From NCBI GenBank assembly GCA_021808285.1, contig JAKBBV010000008.1, positions 1-64,000 on the forward strand: a stretch of 64,000 nt of DNA, in the 5' to 3' direction. Position numbers and translations under genes: made by a program. How positions within the stretch are numbered: the stretch's first letter is position 1; every line of letters starts with the position of its first letter. The notes beneath the pieces were generated by a model that saw only the letters and a list, made by a program, of their open reading frames with translations, did no database searches and had not been told where the DNA came from. This DNA is from Pseudomonadota bacterium. Its GTDB lineage: Bacteria > Pseudomonadota > Alphaproteobacteria > Caulobacterales > Caulobacteraceae. Below are positions 17,019 through 29,105 of this stretch, in pieces.

Positions 17019-18590
17019 ATGAGTCTCCGCCTCACCTTGCCCCTCGCCCTGTTCTCGGCCCTGGCCTTGGCGGCGCCCCTGGATGCGGCCACAGCCATGC
17101 CGCCTGCCCCCCCGGGCGCCGACCCCGACACCCGAGCCTGGTGGGAGATAACCGGATCGCTCTCAGGCGATGAGATGGAGGGTCGGGATACTGGTTCCGC
17201 GGGCTATGCGCGCGCGGCGCAGAGGGTCCAGGACCTTTTCGCCGAGGCGGGTCTTAAGCCGGCTGGCGATTACGGTTCCTGGCGCCAAACCGTGCCGCTC
17301 GAGGAGGTTCGCGTCGAAAAGGCGGGCACGCGCTTCATCCTGCACGGTGGCGCCGCGGAGGCGAAGCCGCTCCGATTCCTGCACGATATCGATGTCCGTC
17401 CCACGAACGATCTGCCGCCCCACACCGACGCGTGGCTGAGCTTCGGCGGCTATTGCTCACCCTCGGACATGAGCCCGAGCATGAAGGACAAGATTGTGGT
17501 CTGCTTCGGGGCCCGAAGGGCTGGAGAGACCAGTGCGGCTGAACGGTTGCGCGCGGCGGCGGCGGTAGGCGCCATCGGGGTGATCGACGTGGACGATCCG
17601 GGATTCACCCTTGAGCCGGCGCGCTGGCCAGACGCCTATTCCCGACGCGTGACGATCGCGGGGTCACCCCCCCCGCCCTTTCCACGCCTGCTCGTTATCC
17701 GCCTCTCAGACGCCCGATTCGCCGATGTGATCGCCGGCTCCGGACACGACGCCCAAGCCCTGCTGACAGCCGGCGCCGCCGGACGCCCCCTGCCCGCTTT
17801 CGATATTCCCCAGAGGCTTGAGGTGGACACCCGGCTCAGCCGCCGGACCTTCAGCTCGGACAATGTCCTGGGGCTGTTGCCAGGGTCTGATCCCGCTTTG
17901 AAATCACAGGTTGTGGTCGTCTCGGCCCACCTAGACGGTTATGGTCATGGGGAAGCGGTGAACGGAGACGACATCTATAACGGCGCATTCGACGACGCCG
18001 CCTATGTGGCGACTCTGATCCGACTGGCGGACCAGCGTCACGGCCGGGGGTTCCGTCGTAGCGTTCTGTTCGCTGCCTTCACCGGTGAAGAAAAGGGGCT
18101 TCTGGGCGCGGTATGGTTCACGCGTCACCCCACGGTGCCCACAGCCGAGCTCGCTGCCGATATCAACCTCGACCAGCTTCGCCCGCTCTTCCCACTGAAG
18201 ATTCTGACCATGCACGCGGTGAATGACACCACGCTCGGCGCCACCGCTCGAGACGTGGCCGCAAGCCTTGGAATCGAGATTCGGCCTGATCGAGAGCCGG
18301 ATCGCCACCTTCTGATGCGAGCCGACCATTGGCCGTTCCTGCAGATCGGCGTGCCCGCCACCGGTTTCGTGTTCGGCTACGATTCCGGTACGGATGCCGA
18401 GCGGCGCTACCGCGAATGGTACCAAATCCGCTATCATCGACCGCAGGACGACATGACCCAGCCGATCGACTTCAAGGCGGCGGCGGATTTCAATACCTTC
18501 TTCTATCATCTGACCGCCGCCGTCGCGAACGCGCCGTCGCGACCCGCCTTTCTTCCCGACAGCCCCCTCAAGCCGAGATCGCCCGACTAA
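17019..18590 (+). CDS. M28 family zinc peptidase
   Basis: Signal peptide; VSAHLDGYGHGEAVNGDDIYNGAFDDAAYVA, FAAFTGEEKGLLGA, MRADHWPFLQIGVPA metal-ligand motifs. Confidence 0.88.
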   Translation: MSLRLTLPLALFSALALAAPLDAATAMPPAPPGADPDTRAWWEITGSLSGDEMEGRDTGSAGYARAAQRVQDLFAEAGLKPAGDYGSWRQTVPLEEVRVEKAGTRFILHGGAAEAKPLRFLHDIDVRPTNDLPPHTDAWLSFGGYCSPSDMSPSMKDKIVVCFGARRAGETSAAERLRAAAAVGAIGVIDVDDPGFTLEPARWPDAYSRRVTIAGSPPPPFPRLLVIRLSDARFADVIAGSGHDAQALLTAGAAGRPLPAFDIPQRLEVDTRLSRRTFSSDNVLGLLPGSDPALKSQVVVVSAHLDGYGHGEAVNGDDIYNGAFDDAAYVATLIRLADQRHGRGFRRSVLFAAFTGEEKGLLGAVWFTRHPTVPTAELAADINLDQLRPLFPLKILTMHAVNDTTLGATARDVAASLGIEIRPDREPDRHLLMRADHWPFLQIGVPATGFVFGYDSGTDAERRYREWYQIRYHRPQDDMTQPIDFKAAADFNTFFYHLTAAVANAPSRPAFLPDSPLKPRSPD

Positions 18591-18598
18591 ACCAGCGG

Positions 18599-19171
18599 CT
18601 ATTGCGGCCCTGACTGGCTTGGCTCCGGGTGTGGTTGCGAGGGGCCGCCGCCGGAGTCTCCAAACCAATAGCTGAGGTGGATGACGACCGTCGTATCGCC
18701 CGGCCCTACCTCGAAACTTGCGGCGCGGGCTGAAGGCGGAGCGAAGAACAGGTGCGGGTTGTTTGAAAACCCGTAGGGCTCGCGCGGCGCGAACAATGTG
18801 TGGTCAAAGCGATGGTTGCTATTAAGGTCGTCATAGATCGCCACGGCATAGCGTCCCGGCGCCGGCAGCCAGGTACAAAGGATCGTGGTCGGGGCCGTGG
18901 CCTCCGTGCGCCACACGGCGATCTCGCCCTTGGGCTTGAGGAACCGGGTCGGATCATCGGGGTAGAGCGTGGCTGTCATCAGGCCGCGCGTCTCCCGCAC
19001 GGCGTCGACGACAATCCTCAGACGCACCCCGCTAGGCTCCCCACGACAGGCGGTCTTGGCGGGGGTCGGAGACGCCGGCGGCGGCGCCTGGGCCTCAGCG
19101 CGTCCCTGCCAGACCAGAGGCGCGACCCCCAAGGCGCCAGCGATCCAGGGCGCGAGTCGGTGGACATTCAT
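18599..19171 (-). CDS. DUF2141-like secreted protein
   Basis: Signal peptide; GRYAVAIYDDLNSNHRFD and EPYGFSNNP motifs. Confidence 0.75.
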   Translation of the reverse strand: MNVHRLAPWIAGALGVAPLVWQGRAEAQAPPPASPTPAKTACRGEPSGVRLRIVVDAVRETRGLMTATLYPDDPTRFLKPKGEIAVWRTEATAPTTILCTWLPAPGRYAVAIYDDLNSNHRFDHTLFAPREPYGFSNNPHLFFAPPSARAASFEVGPGDTTVVIHLSYWFGDSGGGPSQPHPEPSQSGPQ

Positions 19172-19344
19172 AACCGCGATGTCTCACCCGCATCCCATGA
19201 ATGAATCGTGAAACCGAACGTTCCGCAATCGGAGTCCGATGCAGACATGCGAACCTGCGGCAACAGCTGGTCCGCCTTGCTCCTGCTCACCCTAAAGGGT
19301 CCTCGGCAGGCGCCGAGCGCATATCGGCGCGAACCCAGAGCGCT

Positions 19345-20346
19345 TCAGGCGGCGTGATCGCGCCCATCTCCGGCGGCGGCGATCAGTTCCAAGGAGCGCA
19401 GGCGGGCGTTGAGGTCAAACATGGAGACGGCCACGATCAACTCGTCCGCCTGGGTGCGCTTGGCGAACCTTGCCAGTCCCGCGCGCACGGACGCCGGACC
19501 GCCGATCACGGCGCAGGATAGAGTGTGGTTGAGCACGGCCTGCGCCTCGGGACCCAGACTCGCATCATAGTTCTCCATGGGCGGCGGAAGGGGACCGGGG
19601 CGGCCGCTGCGCAGGGCGACAAAGGCCTGCTTAAGGGAGCTGGAGAGCCATGCAGCCTCGGCGTCAGAATCGGCGGCGATAACCGTCAGGGCGGCCATAA
19701 CCCTTGGCCTGGAGAGGCGCATCGAAGGCTGAAACGCCTGGCGATAGATCTGCAGCGCCTGGTCCAGCTGGGCCGGCGCAAAATGTGAGGCGAAGGCGAA
19801 AGGCAGACCGAGCGCGGCGGCAAGCTGTGCGCCGAAGAGACTTGAGCCGAGAATCCAGACCTCCGCATCTGCACCGGCGCCCGGAATCGCCCTGACCGCC
19901 TGCTGAGGCGAAGCGGGCTGGAGGAAATGCAGGAGTTCGACGACATCCTCGGGGAACCGATCAGCATCGCCCTGCAGACGCCGCCGCAGGGCCCGAGAAG
20001 TGAAGGGGTCGGTTCCCGGCGCCCTCCCGAGGCCCAGGTCCACCCGCCCAGGGTGCAGCGCCGCCAGAGTCCCGAACTGTTCGGCGATCACCAGGGGAGC
20101 GTGGTTGGGCAACATCACTCCGCCCGCGCCGATCCGGATCGTCTGGGTACCGGCGGCGACATGCGCCAGGGCCACCGCTGTCGCTGCGCTCGCGACCCCC
20201 GGCATGTTGTGATGCTCGGCCATCCAGAAGCGTCGAAATCCCAGCGCTTCAGCTTTCCGCGCCAGGGTCAGACTGGCGCTGAGCGCGCCCGCCGCATCGC
20301 CCCCCTCGACTATGGGGGCCAGGTCCAAAAGCGAAATCTCAGTCAT
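19345..20346 (-). CDS. LLM-class (luciferase-like) flavin-dependent oxidoreductase
   Basis: [72 protein letters not shown]; start chosen at [11 protein letters not shown]. Confidence 0.88.
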   Translation of the reverse strand: MTEISLLDLAPIVEGGDAAGALSASLTLARKAEALGFRRFWMAEHHNMPGVASAATAVALAHVAAGTQTIRIGAGGVMLPNHAPLVIAEQFGTLAALHPGRVDLGLGRAPGTDPFTSRALRRRLQGDADRFPEDVVELLHFLQPASPQQAVRAIPGAGADAEVWILGSSLFGAQLAAALGLPFAFASHFAPAQLDQALQIYRQAFQPSMRLSRPRVMAALTVIAADSDAEAAWLSSSLKQAFVALRSGRPGPLPPPMENYDASLGPEAQAVLNHTLSCAVIGGPASVRAGLARFAKRTQADELIVAVSMFDLNARLRSLELIAAAGDGRDHAA

Positions 20347-20422
20347 GATTCCGATATAGGCCCGGCGGGGCCAACGGGAAGCCGATGCTTTCCCCGGCCG
20401 CAAAGCATTGTATCTATGCTCC

Positions 20423-21853
20423 GTGGTGTCTAGCGATCTCAAACGGCCCGGCCGCGCCTATTTCCTCGGAATCGCAGGTGCGGGCATGAGTGCGCTTGCC
20501 TCGCTCCTGAAGTCCGAGGGCTGGGAGGTGTCTGGTTCGGACAAAGACGTCTTCCCGCCAATGACCACCTATCTCGACAGGCTGGGCATTTCCTGGCGAG
20601 ACGGCTTCGACGCTGCGGCGCTCCCCGATCCTATCGACCTGGCTGTCATCGGCTCCAGCGCGAAACTGGACCTGCAAGACAATCCGGAGCTTGCCGAGAT
20701 CGCTCGCCGCGGCGTCCCCGCCATGGGATTTCCTCACTATTTGGGCCAGCACACCCGGGGGCGAGAGGTGATCGTCGTCGCCGGTAGCTTCGGCAAATCG
20801 ACCTTGACCACACTTTGCGCTCATCTCGCGCGGTGCGCAGGGCGGGATCCCGGCTATTTCATCGGCGCCGCACCGCTCGATCTGCCGGCATCAGGTCACT
20901 CTGGAACCTCGCCCGAGGTGTTCATCGAGGGCGACGAATACATCATCAGTCCGCAGGATCAGCGGCCGAAGTTTGCCCTCTACCATCCGCGCGGGGCGGT
21001 TCTGACATCGATTGTCCACGACCATGTCAACGTCTATCCCACTCTCAGGTCATACGAGGCCGCTTTCGCAGGCCTGATCTCCCAGCTCCCACCTGATGGC
21101 CCGTTGATTGCGGCGCGTGGACATGAGGCGATCCAGCGCCTGACTGAGGAGCGAGAGGTGATCTGGTACGGCGCAGCTCCAGGACCTGGCTATTTCGCTG
21201 ATCGCATCGTCATAGGTGAGACGACCCGCTTCGACCTTGTCACCCCGCGGGGAGGACGCATCCCCCTGACGACACAGCAACTGGGTCTGCACAATATTGA
21301 GAATCTCGTGGGCGCCTGCGCCCTGATGTTGGAGCGCGGCTGGGCGAACCCTCGTGATCTTCAGGCCGGCGCGGCGAGCTTCAAGGGCCTGGAACGGCGT
21401 CTTGACCGAAAAACCCAAACCTCCAGCGCACCGGTCTATGAGGGATTCGGGTCCTCCTACGAAAAGGCCCGTTCGGCCATAGACGCCGTCCGGCTCCATT
21501 TTCCCGACCGGACCATGATCACGGTGTTCGAGCCCCACACCTTCAGTTGGCGCAATCGCGAGGCCCTGGATTGGTACCGGCGAGTATTCGATGGAGTCGA
21601 TCAGGTGCTCATATTGCCGCCTCCCGTGCATGGGGCGGAGAGTCACGCCCAGCTCAGCGGGGCAGAGATCCTGCAGGCGGTGCGCCGCTCCGGAACTGCG
21701 GTCGAGGCGGCGGCCGACGGCGACGCAGTGATCGCGCGGCTTGACCAGATGATGACCGGAGAGGAGGTCGTGTTGCTGCTCTCATCGGGTCCCCTTGCGG
21801 GCCTGCCCGCCCGCCTGCCCAAGCACCTCGATGCGCGATTTGGGTCGTCCTGA
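20423..21853 (+). CDS. mpl: UDP-N-acetylmuramate:L-alanyl-gamma-D-glutamyl-meso-diaminopimelate ligase (Mpl-like)
   Basis: [56 protein letters not shown]; exact start uncertain (20408, 20423 or 20426). Confidence 0.85.
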   Translation: MVSSDLKRPGRAYFLGIAGAGMSALASLLKSEGWEVSGSDKDVFPPMTTYLDRLGISWRDGFDAAALPDPIDLAVIGSSAKLDLQDNPELAEIARRGVPAMGFPHYLGQHTRGREVIVVAGSFGKSTLTTLCAHLARCAGRDPGYFIGAAPLDLPASGHSGTSPEVFIEGDEYIISPQDQRPKFALYHPRGAVLTSIVHDHVNVYPTLRSYEAAFAGLISQLPPDGPLIAARGHEAIQRLTEEREVIWYGAAPGPGYFADRIVIGETTRFDLVTPRGGRIPLTTQQLGLHNIENLVGACALMLERGWANPRDLQAGAASFKGLERRLDRKTQTSSAPVYEGFGSSYEKARSAIDAVRLHFPDRTMITVFEPHTFSWRNREALDWYRRVFDGVDQVLILPPPVHGAESHAQLSGAEILQAVRRSGTAVEAAADGDAVIARLDQMMTGEEVVLLLSSGPLAGLPARLPKHLDARFGSS

Positions 21854-21971
21854 AGGCGGACCGAACGTTCCGAGCCAGGAACGCCCCTTGCGCACTCGCG
21901 TTTACCATCGGTGACCTCTCGACGGTCCGCCCGACATACGCCGACCGCTCGCAGCGAAGGAGAGCTTTCAC

Positions 21972-22541
21972 ATGGACATGAACCGTCGATCCCTTGGCCT
22001 TGGCGCCCTTGGCCTCGCCGCCGCGGGCCTGCCGCTCACGCTGGCAAGCCCGGCCCTGGCCGACCCACGACAACGTCTCGTGGAGCGGGCGCGCACCGAT
22101 CTCAATCTGCTGCTCCAGGAGGAGCCTCGTTCACGTCTGTTCGATGCGAAATGCCGCGCTGTTCTGGTTTTCCCCTCAATCCTCAAGGCGGGCTTCATCT
22201 TCGGCGGCGAAACAGGAAATGGCGTACTGCTCGATCGCAATGGCGCGCCGTTGGACTTCTACAACCTAAGCGGAGGGTCATGGGGCCTGCAGATCGGTGG
22301 ACAGGACTTTTCCTACGCCCTGTTCTTCATGACCGATTCTTCTATGAACTATCTGCATCGCGTCGACGGTTTCGCGATCGGGACCGGCCCAAGCGTCGTG
22401 GTGCTCAATAAGGGCGCCGCCGCCTCCGCCGACAGCACCACGCTCAGCCACGACGTCTATGCCTTCCCCTTCAACGGCAAGGGTCTGATGGCCGACCTGA
22501 CCCTGCAGGGGACAAAGATCACCCGCATCCACCCCCGTTGA
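21972..22541 (+). CDS. Lipid-binding SYLF-domain protein
   Basis: Tat-like leader MNRRSLGLGALGL; CRAVLVFPSILKAGFIFGGETGNGVLL and GGSWGLQIGGQ motifs. Confidence 0.85.
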   Translation: MDMNRRSLGLGALGLAAAGLPLTLASPALADPRQRLVERARTDLNLLLQEEPRSRLFDAKCRAVLVFPSILKAGFIFGGETGNGVLLDRNGAPLDFYNLSGGSWGLQIGGQDFSYALFFMTDSSMNYLHRVDGFAIGTGPSVVVLNKGAAASADSTTLSHDVYAFPFNGKGLMADLTLQGTKITRIHPR

Positions 22542-22566
22542 GGGCGAAAAGGAAACGGCGCCACGC

Positions 22567-23343
22567 TCAACGGCCAGTGAATCGGGGCGGCCGCTTTTCG
22601 ATGAAGGCGGCCATGCCCTCCTTCTGGTCTTCAAAAGCGAACAAGGAGTGGAATAGGCGCCGCTCGAGTTTCACCCCTTGCGAAAGGGGCGTTTCATAGG
22701 CGGCGCATACCATCTCTTTGGTAAGCATAACGGCATTGGGAGACAAAGCGGCGATCTTACGCGCGGCTTCGAGGGCAGTGGGCAGAAGCTCCGTCAGGGG
22801 CGTGACCCGACTCACCAGACCGCAGCGCTCGGCTTCAGCGGCGTCCATCATCCGACCCGTAAGGACCATATCCATGGCCTTGGACTTGCCGACAAAGCGG
22901 GGAAGGCGCTGCGTGCCGCCGGCGCCGGGCGACACGGCGAGGGTGATCTCCGGCTGACCGAAACGGGCATTGTCCGCGGCGATGATGAAATCGCACATCA
23001 TGGCCAATTCGCACCCTCCGCCCAGGGCATAGCCGGCCACAGCGGCGATCACCGGCTTGCGGCACCGCGTGACCCGCTCCCAATTGCGGGTGATGAAGTC
23101 CTCACCAAATACCTCCGCATAGGACTTTTCCGCCATCTCCTTGATGTCGGCGCCGGCGGCGAAGGCGCGGTCGGAACCGGTAATGACCAGGCAGCGCACC
23201 TCTGGATCGGCCTCAGCGGTGTCGAGCGCCGCTGTAAGTTCGTCCATGAGTTGGCCGTTCAGGGCGTTCAGCGCCGCCGGTCGGTTGAGGCGGATGAGGC
23301 ACACCGCCCCTGTGGTTTCCACCAGAAGAGTCTCATAGGTCAT
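22567..23343 (-). CDS. Enoyl-CoA hydratase
   Basis: [43 protein letters not shown]. Confidence 0.93.
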   Translation of the reverse strand: MTYETLLVETTGAVCLIRLNRPAALNALNGQLMDELTAALDTAEADPEVRCLVITGSDRAFAAGADIKEMAEKSYAEVFGEDFITRNWERVTRCRKPVIAAVAGYALGGGCELAMMCDFIIAADNARFGQPEITLAVSPGAGGTQRLPRFVGKSKAMDMVLTGRMMDAAEAERCGLVSRVTPLTELLPTALEAARKIAALSPNAVMLTKEMVCAAYETPLSQGVKLERRLFHSLFAFEDQKEGMAAFIEKRPPRFTGR

Positions 23344-23369
23344 GGCGGGGGCAAGCTCCGAAGCGAGGG

Positions 23370-24428
23370 TCAGGCGAGGTCAGGAAGAGGCGTCCACTCC
23401 CGCTGCAGCGGAAGCGGAGCGAAGACGGCGTCCAGCATGGCTCGGCTCACGCCCTCCAGTGTCGCTGGAGACCAGAGGGGGCGGTTGTCCTTGTCGCGGA
23501 TCACCGCGCGCACGCCTTCCCGAAAATCGTGGGACATGACCATACGAGCGCCAATTCGCATTTCCTGACGCATCTCTGCGGCGAAGTCCGGTATGGACGC
23601 CCCCTCCTCCACCTGCCTAAGTGCGGTCTTGAGGCTGAGCGGGGATCGCGCGTCGAGGAGGGCCAGTTCAGCGCGAGCGAAGGCGCCAGAATCCGCCGCC
23701 ATTGCGGCGCGGATCGCTTCAAGAGTGTGCCCGCCGTACAGACGGTCGATGTCCGACCGTATCGCCTGTACCGGCGCGGCTTCCGTCAAATGCTGCGCGA
23801 ACCTGTTCAGGATCATCTCAACCTCACCTGGCCGCGCCAGAAGCTCGCCCTTCATCGTCTCGAGAGACGACGCCGCGATGCTGTGTGTGGCCAGTCCGAG
23901 GAACAGACAGTCGGCCGCCTCGAGCCGCGCTCCGGTGAGCGCCAGCCAGACGCCGGTACGGCCCGGCAGCCGCGACAAATGCCAGCCGCCCCCCACATCC
24001 GGGAACAGACCGATGGCCGTTTCGGGCATGGCCAGCCGGGTGCGCTCGGTGGCGATGCGATAGCGGGCAGGCAGGGCGAGGCCTACCCCGCCGCCCATGG
24101 TCACACCGTCCATGATCGCAATGACGGGCTTGGGAAAAACCATCAGCAGATGATTGAGACGGTATTCTCGGAAGAAGAAGTCACAGGCCGCCTCTCCCCC
24201 CTCGGCCGCGCTGTCCGCCAGGAACCTGATATCGCCGCCGGCGCAAAAGCCGCGCTCCCCCGAATGGTCGATCAGGATGGCTTGGACCGCGGGATCGAGC
24301 CTCCAACCCAGCAGCGCCTCGGTCATGGCCTGCACCATGGCGGTGTTCAGGGCGTGCAAGGCGTTGGGACGGTTGAGCGTGACCCGCCCGATGGCGCCCT
24401 CCACGCGGCAGATGACCTCATCGGTCAT
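23370..24428 (-). CDS. 3-hydroxyisobutyryl-CoA hydrolase
   Basis: [57 protein letters not shown]. Confidence 0.92.
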   Translation of the reverse strand: MTDEVICRVEGAIGRVTLNRPNALHALNTAMVQAMTEALLGWRLDPAVQAILIDHSGERGFCAGGDIRFLADSAAEGGEAACDFFFREYRLNHLLMVFPKPVIAIMDGVTMGGGVGLALPARYRIATERTRLAMPETAIGLFPDVGGGWHLSRLPGRTGVWLALTGARLEAADCLFLGLATHSIAASSLETMKGELLARPGEVEMILNRFAQHLTEAAPVQAIRSDIDRLYGGHTLEAIRAAMAADSGAFARAELALLDARSPLSLKTALRQVEEGASIPDFAAEMRQEMRIGARMVMSHDFREGVRAVIRDKDNRPLWSPATLEGVSRAMLDAVFAPLPLQREWTPLPDLA

Positions 24429-25564
24429 GTGCGCAGAAGCTCCCGGGCGATGATCACGCGCATGATCTCGTTCGTCCCCTCAAGGATCTGGTGCACGCGG
24501 AGGTCGCGGACCACCCTCTCGAGGGGATAGTCCTTGAGGTAACCATAGCCGCCGTGGAGTTGAAGCGCGTCATTGGCGATCCGGAAACCGGCGTCAGTCG
24601 CGAACCGCTTGGCCATGGCGCAAAGGCGCGTCGCGGAGGGGTCGCCGGCGTCGAGCGCGCTCGCGCCGCGGCGGACCATCAGCCGCGCGGCCTCCAGGTC
24701 CGTGGCCATGTCCGCCAAACGAAACTGCAGGGCCTGGAAATCGGCCAGCGGCTGACCAAACTGCCGCCGGCTCTGAAGATACGCCTTGGCCGTTTCCAGG
24801 GCGAAACCCGCACCTCCGAGCGAGCACGAAGCGATATTCAGCCGCCCGCCATCGAGGCCCATCATGGCCATGCGAAAGCCCTCGCCCTCTTCGCCCAGAC
24901 GGTTGGCCGCCGGCGTGCGGACATTGTCAAAATGCACCATGGCCGTCGGCTGGCTGTTCCAGCCCATCTTGCGCTCCGGCGCCCCGAAACTGAGGCCAGG
25001 CGCGCCCTTTTCCACCAAAATAGCGGAGACTCCGCGCGCACCTTCCCCGCCGGTTCGCGCCATGACCACATAGAGATCCGAGACTCCGGCGCCAGAGATG
25101 AAGGCCTTTGACCCATTCAGGACATAGGTGTCGCCCTCGCGGCGGGCGCTCGTGCGCAAGGAGGCCGCATCCGAGCCGGAGGACGGCTCGGTGAGGCAAT
25201 AAGAGGCGATCATCTCCATGGTCGTGAGCCGAGGCAAGTACCTGCGCCGAGTGGTCTCGCTGCCGAACCGGTCGATCATCCAGGAAGCCATATTGTGGAT
25301 CGACAGGAACGCCGCGGTTGAGACGTCTCCTTGGCTAAGCGCCTCGAAAATCAGCGTCGCCTCGAGCCTTCCCAGCGCGGCCCCTCCCACATCTTCCTGC
25401 ACATAGATGCCCGCCAGCCCCAGAGCCGCCGCGGCGCGCAGGGTGTCGACCGGAAAGATCTTGTCCTCGTCCCAGCGGGCGGAATGCGGCGCAAGATGCT
25501 CGGCGGCAAAACCTCGGGCCATCTCGAAGATCGCCGCCTGTTCCTCAGTCAGAGCGAAATTCAT
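24425..25564 (-). CDS. Acyl-CoA (isobutyryl-CoA) dehydrogenase
   Basis: [53 protein letters not shown]. Confidence 0.93.
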   Translation of the reverse strand: MNFALTEEQAAIFEMARGFAAEHLAPHSARWDEDKIFPVDTLRAAAALGLAGIYVQEDVGGAALGRLEATLIFEALSQGDVSTAAFLSIHNMASWMIDRFGSETTRRRYLPRLTTMEMIASYCLTEPSSGSDAASLRTSARREGDTYVLNGSKAFISGAGVSDLYVVMARTGGEGARGVSAILVEKGAPGLSFGAPERKMGWNSQPTAMVHFDNVRTPAANRLGEEGEGFRMAMMGLDGGRLNIASCSLGGAGFALETAKAYLQSRRQFGQPLADFQALQFRLADMATDLEAARLMVRRGASALDAGDPSATRLCAMAKRFATDAGFRIANDALQLHGGYGYLKDYPLERVVRDLRVHQILEGTNEIMRVIIARELLRT

Positions 25565-25582
25565 CGCGGGCTCCCGGCCTGC

Positions 25583-27100
25583 CTAGCGCATTGTCGGGAT
25601 GACGAAGGCGGAATCCTCGACCTCGCCCTCAGGCCAGCGCGCCGTGACGGTCTTGACCTTGGTGTAGAACTTTACTCCCTCCATGCCGTGCTGATTGGTG
25701 TCGCCAAAGGCGCTTCGCTTCCAGCCGCCAAAGGTGTGATACGCCACGGGCACCGGGATCGGCACATTGATCCCCACCATTCCAACGTCCACCCGGGCGG
25801 CGAAATCACGCGCCGCCTTGCCGTTACGCGTGTAGATGGCCACACCGTTGCCATAGGGGTGAGCCGAGGGCAGCCGCAGCGCGTCTTCGAAGCTGTTGGC
25901 GCGGGCGATCTGTAGGACGGGACCGAAGATCTCCTCCTGATAGGTGGTCATGTCAGAACGAACATGATCAAAAAGGGTCGGACCAATGAAAAAGCCCTTT
26001 TCGTAGCCCTGCAGGGTGAAACCCCGGCCGTCGACGACCAGCTCCGCGCCCTCCAAGATGCCCTTGGCGATGGAGCTCTCGACCCGATCCTTGTGCGCCG
26101 CTGTGACGACTGGCCCATACTGGGCGTCGGGATCGGTGGAGACGCCGACTTTCAGCCCTTCGATGCCCTTGACCAGACGCTCCCGCAAGGCCAGCGCGGT
26201 CTTCTCACCCACGGGAACGACGACGGGAAGCGCCATGCAGCGCTCGCCGGCCGAGCCGTAAGCCGCGCCCAATATGTCATTCGTCGCCTGGTCCAGATCG
26301 GCGTCAGGCAGAACGATGCCATGGTTCTTGGCCCCACCCATGGCCTGGACGCGTTTGCCGTAGGCGGCTCCCGTTCGATAGACGTAATGCGCGATATCTG
26401 ACGAGCCGACGAAGCTCACTGCGCGGATCAGCGGATGGGTGAGGATGGCGTCGACCACGGCCTTATCGCCCTGAACGACATTTAGAACCCCCGCCGGCGC
26501 GCCAGCCTCCATCATCAGCTCAGCCAGACGCAACGGGACGCTGGGGTCCTTCTCCGACGGCTTCAGGATGAAGCTATTTCCGACCGCTATGGCGATGCCG
26601 AACATCCACATCGGAATCATCGCCGGGAAGTTGAATGGAGTGATCCCAGCGACCACCCCCAGGGGTTGGCGCATGGAGTAGACATCGATGCCCGGGCCCG
26701 CCCCTTCGGTATATTCGCCCTTGAGCGCGTGGGGGATGCCGCACGCGAACTCGATCACCTCCAGACCGCGCTGAACGTCCCCGCGCGAGTCGGCGATGAC
26801 CTTGCCATGTTCGGCGGACAATAGGGCCGCCAGTTCATCCATACGCGCCTCCACGAGGCGCTTGAATTCGAACATGACCCGAGCTCTGCGCTGGGGATTT
26901 AGCTGGGCCCAGCCGGTCTGAGCCCGGGCGGCAGCCTGCGCCGCGTCGTCGACCAAGGCCGCGTCACCCATGGCCACACGCGCCTGCACCGCCCCGCTAT
27001 TGGGGTCGAAGACATCGCCCCGCCCCGCACCGGGCGGACCGCCGACGATGGCGCCGTTCACGAAATGTCCGATCTCACGCATCACTGGGTTTATCTCCAC
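25583..27100 (-). CDS. mmsA: Methylmalonate-semialdehyde dehydrogenase
   Basis: GITPFNFPAMIPMWMFGIAIAVGNSFILKPSEKDPS, SAGERCMALPVVVPVG, EIFGPVLQIAR; operon context with valine catabolism genes. Confidence 0.93.
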   Translation of the reverse strand: MEINPVMREIGHFVNGAIVGGPPGAGRGDVFDPNSGAVQARVAMGDAALVDDAAQAAARAQTGWAQLNPQRRARVMFEFKRLVEARMDELAALLSAEHGKVIADSRGDVQRGLEVIEFACGIPHALKGEYTEGAGPGIDVYSMRQPLGVVAGITPFNFPAMIPMWMFGIAIAVGNSFILKPSEKDPSVPLRLAELMMEAGAPAGVLNVVQGDKAVVDAILTHPLIRAVSFVGSSDIAHYVYRTGAAYGKRVQAMGGAKNHGIVLPDADLDQATNDILGAAYGSAGERCMALPVVVPVGEKTALALRERLVKGIEGLKVGVSTDPDAQYGPVVTAAHKDRVESSIAKGILEGAELVVDGRGFTLQGYEKGFFIGPTLFDHVRSDMTTYQEEIFGPVLQIARANSFEDALRLPSAHPYGNGVAIYTRNGKAARDFAARVDVGMVGINVPIPVPVAYHTFGGWKRSAFGDTNQHGMEGVKFYTKVKTVTARWPEGEVEDSAFVIPTMR

Positions 27101-27331
27101 TCCCGCGGTGCAGGGAGCACGCCGGGAACCGCGCTAAAGCCGCTGCTCTAGGCCTGTGATCCGACCGACACAACGCCCGGGCCTGAGAGACGAACGCACC
27201 ACGCCTCGCCATTGCCCGCGCCAAGCCCTCGCCTGTAAGATGTATCCGGTCGTCAATACAGCTTTGGCCGCACGCTTGACGCCTTGACGCGTCCGAAAGC
27301 GGGACCCCAACCGGAAAGGACCCGACCAGGC

Positions 27332-27823
27332 ATGAGCCAGACGCCGCGCGTGGCGATCATTATGGGCAGTCGTTCGGACTGGCCTACCCTGAAGGGCGCA
27401 GCGGAAGCCCTCGACGCCCTTGGTGTGACCTATATGGCCCGGGTGGTATCGGCGCATCGCACTCCTCAACGCCTCTACACATTCGCGACAGGCGCCCAAG
27501 CGTCAGGATTCCAGGTGATCATCGCCGGCGCGGGCGGCGCCGCCCACCTGCCCGGTATGACCGCGTCCATGACCAATCTGCCCGTACTCGGCGTCCCGGT
27601 GGAATCGAAATCTCTGGCGGGCCTGGATTCCCTGCTCTCGATCGTCCAGATGCCCGGCGGTGTACCCGTCGGAGCCCTGGCCATAGGCGGACCCGGCGCG
27701 CGCAATGCAGGCCTCCTCGCCGCCCGCATCCTCGCCCTCTCGGACCCTGTGCTGGCTGAGCGTCTGGAGGCGCAAAGCCGCGCCCAGACGGAGTCCGTGC
27801 CAGAGACGGTGGAGGACGCGTGA
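27332..27823 (+). CDS. purE: 5-(carboxyamino)imidazole ribonucleotide mutase
   Basis: [49 protein letters not shown]; start moved to [13 protein letters not shown]. Confidence 0.95.
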   Translation: MSQTPRVAIIMGSRSDWPTLKGAAEALDALGVTYMARVVSAHRTPQRLYTFATGAQASGFQVIIAGAGGAAHLPGMTASMTNLPVLGVPVESKSLAGLDSLLSIVQMPGGVPVGALAIGGPGARNAGLLAARILALSDPVLAERLEAQSRAQTESVPETVEDA

Positions 27824-28902
27824 GCTTTCCCTTAGCGCCGGGCGCCCGGATCGGAATCCTCGGCGGCGGTCAGCTCGGCCGCATGTTGGCCATGGCGGCG
27901 GCCCGCCTCGGCTTTGACGCGACGATTCTCACGCCGGAGAGAGACGCACCGGCAAGCCGCGTCGCCGCGCGCACAATCTTGGCCGACTATGATGAACCGG
28001 CCGCGCTCGACGAGCTCGCGACGACCTGTGACGTCGTGACCTTCGAGTTCGAGAACGTCCCGGCGGCGGCCGTTGGTCGACTGACCGCGCGAGGCGTGGC
28101 CGTAGCGCCAGGCGAGCGAGCTCTGGAGATCTCCCAGGACCGCATTGAGGAGAAGAGTTTCGCCAACGCCGTCGGCATTCCCACCGTGGCCTTCTCCGCT
28201 GTGGAGCGCCTTGGCGACATCGAGGCGGCCCTGGCGACTCTGGGGACGCCGGTGCTGCTCAAGACCCGCCGCGGTGGGTATGATGGCAAGGGACAGGTCT
28301 GGGTTCGCCGCCCCTCAGAGGCCAAGACCGCGTTCAGCGAGCTCGGCGAGCGACCCGCCATCGCCGAGGCGCCAGCTGACTTCCGTCGCGAATTGGCGAT
28401 CATCGGCGCGCGCGGCAGGGATGGCGAGATTGCTCTGTATCCCCTGACTGAAAGCCATCACGAGAACGGCATTTTACGCCGGACCACGACCCCGGCGAGG
28501 GACGCCGCCAAGGCTTGGCCGGAGGCGGAGCGAATTGCTGTCAGCCTACTCACATCTCTCGATTATGTTGGGGTCATGGGGATCGAGCTGTTTGAGCGGG
28601 ATGACGGACGTCTGCTGCTCAACGAGTTCGCGCCTCGGGTGCACAATACCGGTCACTGGACCTTAGATGGCTGCGAGGTCGACCAGTTCGAGCAGCATAT
28701 CCGCGCCATCTGCGGCTGGCCTCTAGGGCCGGCCCGGGCCGTGCGCGGCGTGGAGATGATCAACCTGCTCGGCGACGAGATCCACGCTTGGCCGCGTTAT
28801 GCAGCGGAGCCCGAAACCCGGCTTTGGTTCTACGGCAAGGCGGAGGCGAGGCCCGGTCGAAAGATGGGTCACGTCAATCGGATGATGCGAGCCCAAACCT
28901 GA
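27820..28902 (+). CDS. purK: 5-(carboxyamino)imidazole ribonucleotide synthase
   Basis: [38 protein letters not shown]; coupled to purE. Confidence 0.95.
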   Translation: MSFPLAPGARIGILGGGQLGRMLAMAAARLGFDATILTPERDAPASRVAARTILADYDEPAALDELATTCDVVTFEFENVPAAAVGRLTARGVAVAPGERALEISQDRIEEKSFANAVGIPTVAFSAVERLGDIEAALATLGTPVLLKTRRGGYDGKGQVWVRRPSEAKTAFSELGERPAIAEAPADFRRELAIIGARGRDGEIALYPLTESHHENGILRRTTTPARDAAKAWPEAERIAVSLLTSLDYVGVMGIELFERDDGRLLLNEFAPRVHNTGHWTLDGCEVDQFEQHIRAICGWPLGPARAVRGVEMINLLGDEIHAWPRYAAEPETRLWFYGKAEARPGRKMGHVNRMMRAQT

Positions 28903-29105
28903 GCGGGCGCCGTTCGGCAAGGCAGTTCGCTCCGAAGTCGGATGAATTTTCGGGCGCCGAGTTAGCTGTCACGGTTCCGTCGAAATTTGTTCAACAAGGT
29001 TTCACGCACGACTCAGACTGGGTCGATTACCATTCCTGAAAGGATAGTCACGGCGCGGCGGAGAATCCGTTTGCGTCTCTGACTGGGTGCGTCGAGCTGA
29101 ACGGG

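Noticed and set aside
28903-29105. Possible riboswitch upstream of the first TonB receptor
   Set aside because: I could not find a cobalamin or other riboswitch core sequence in the 200-nt leader.
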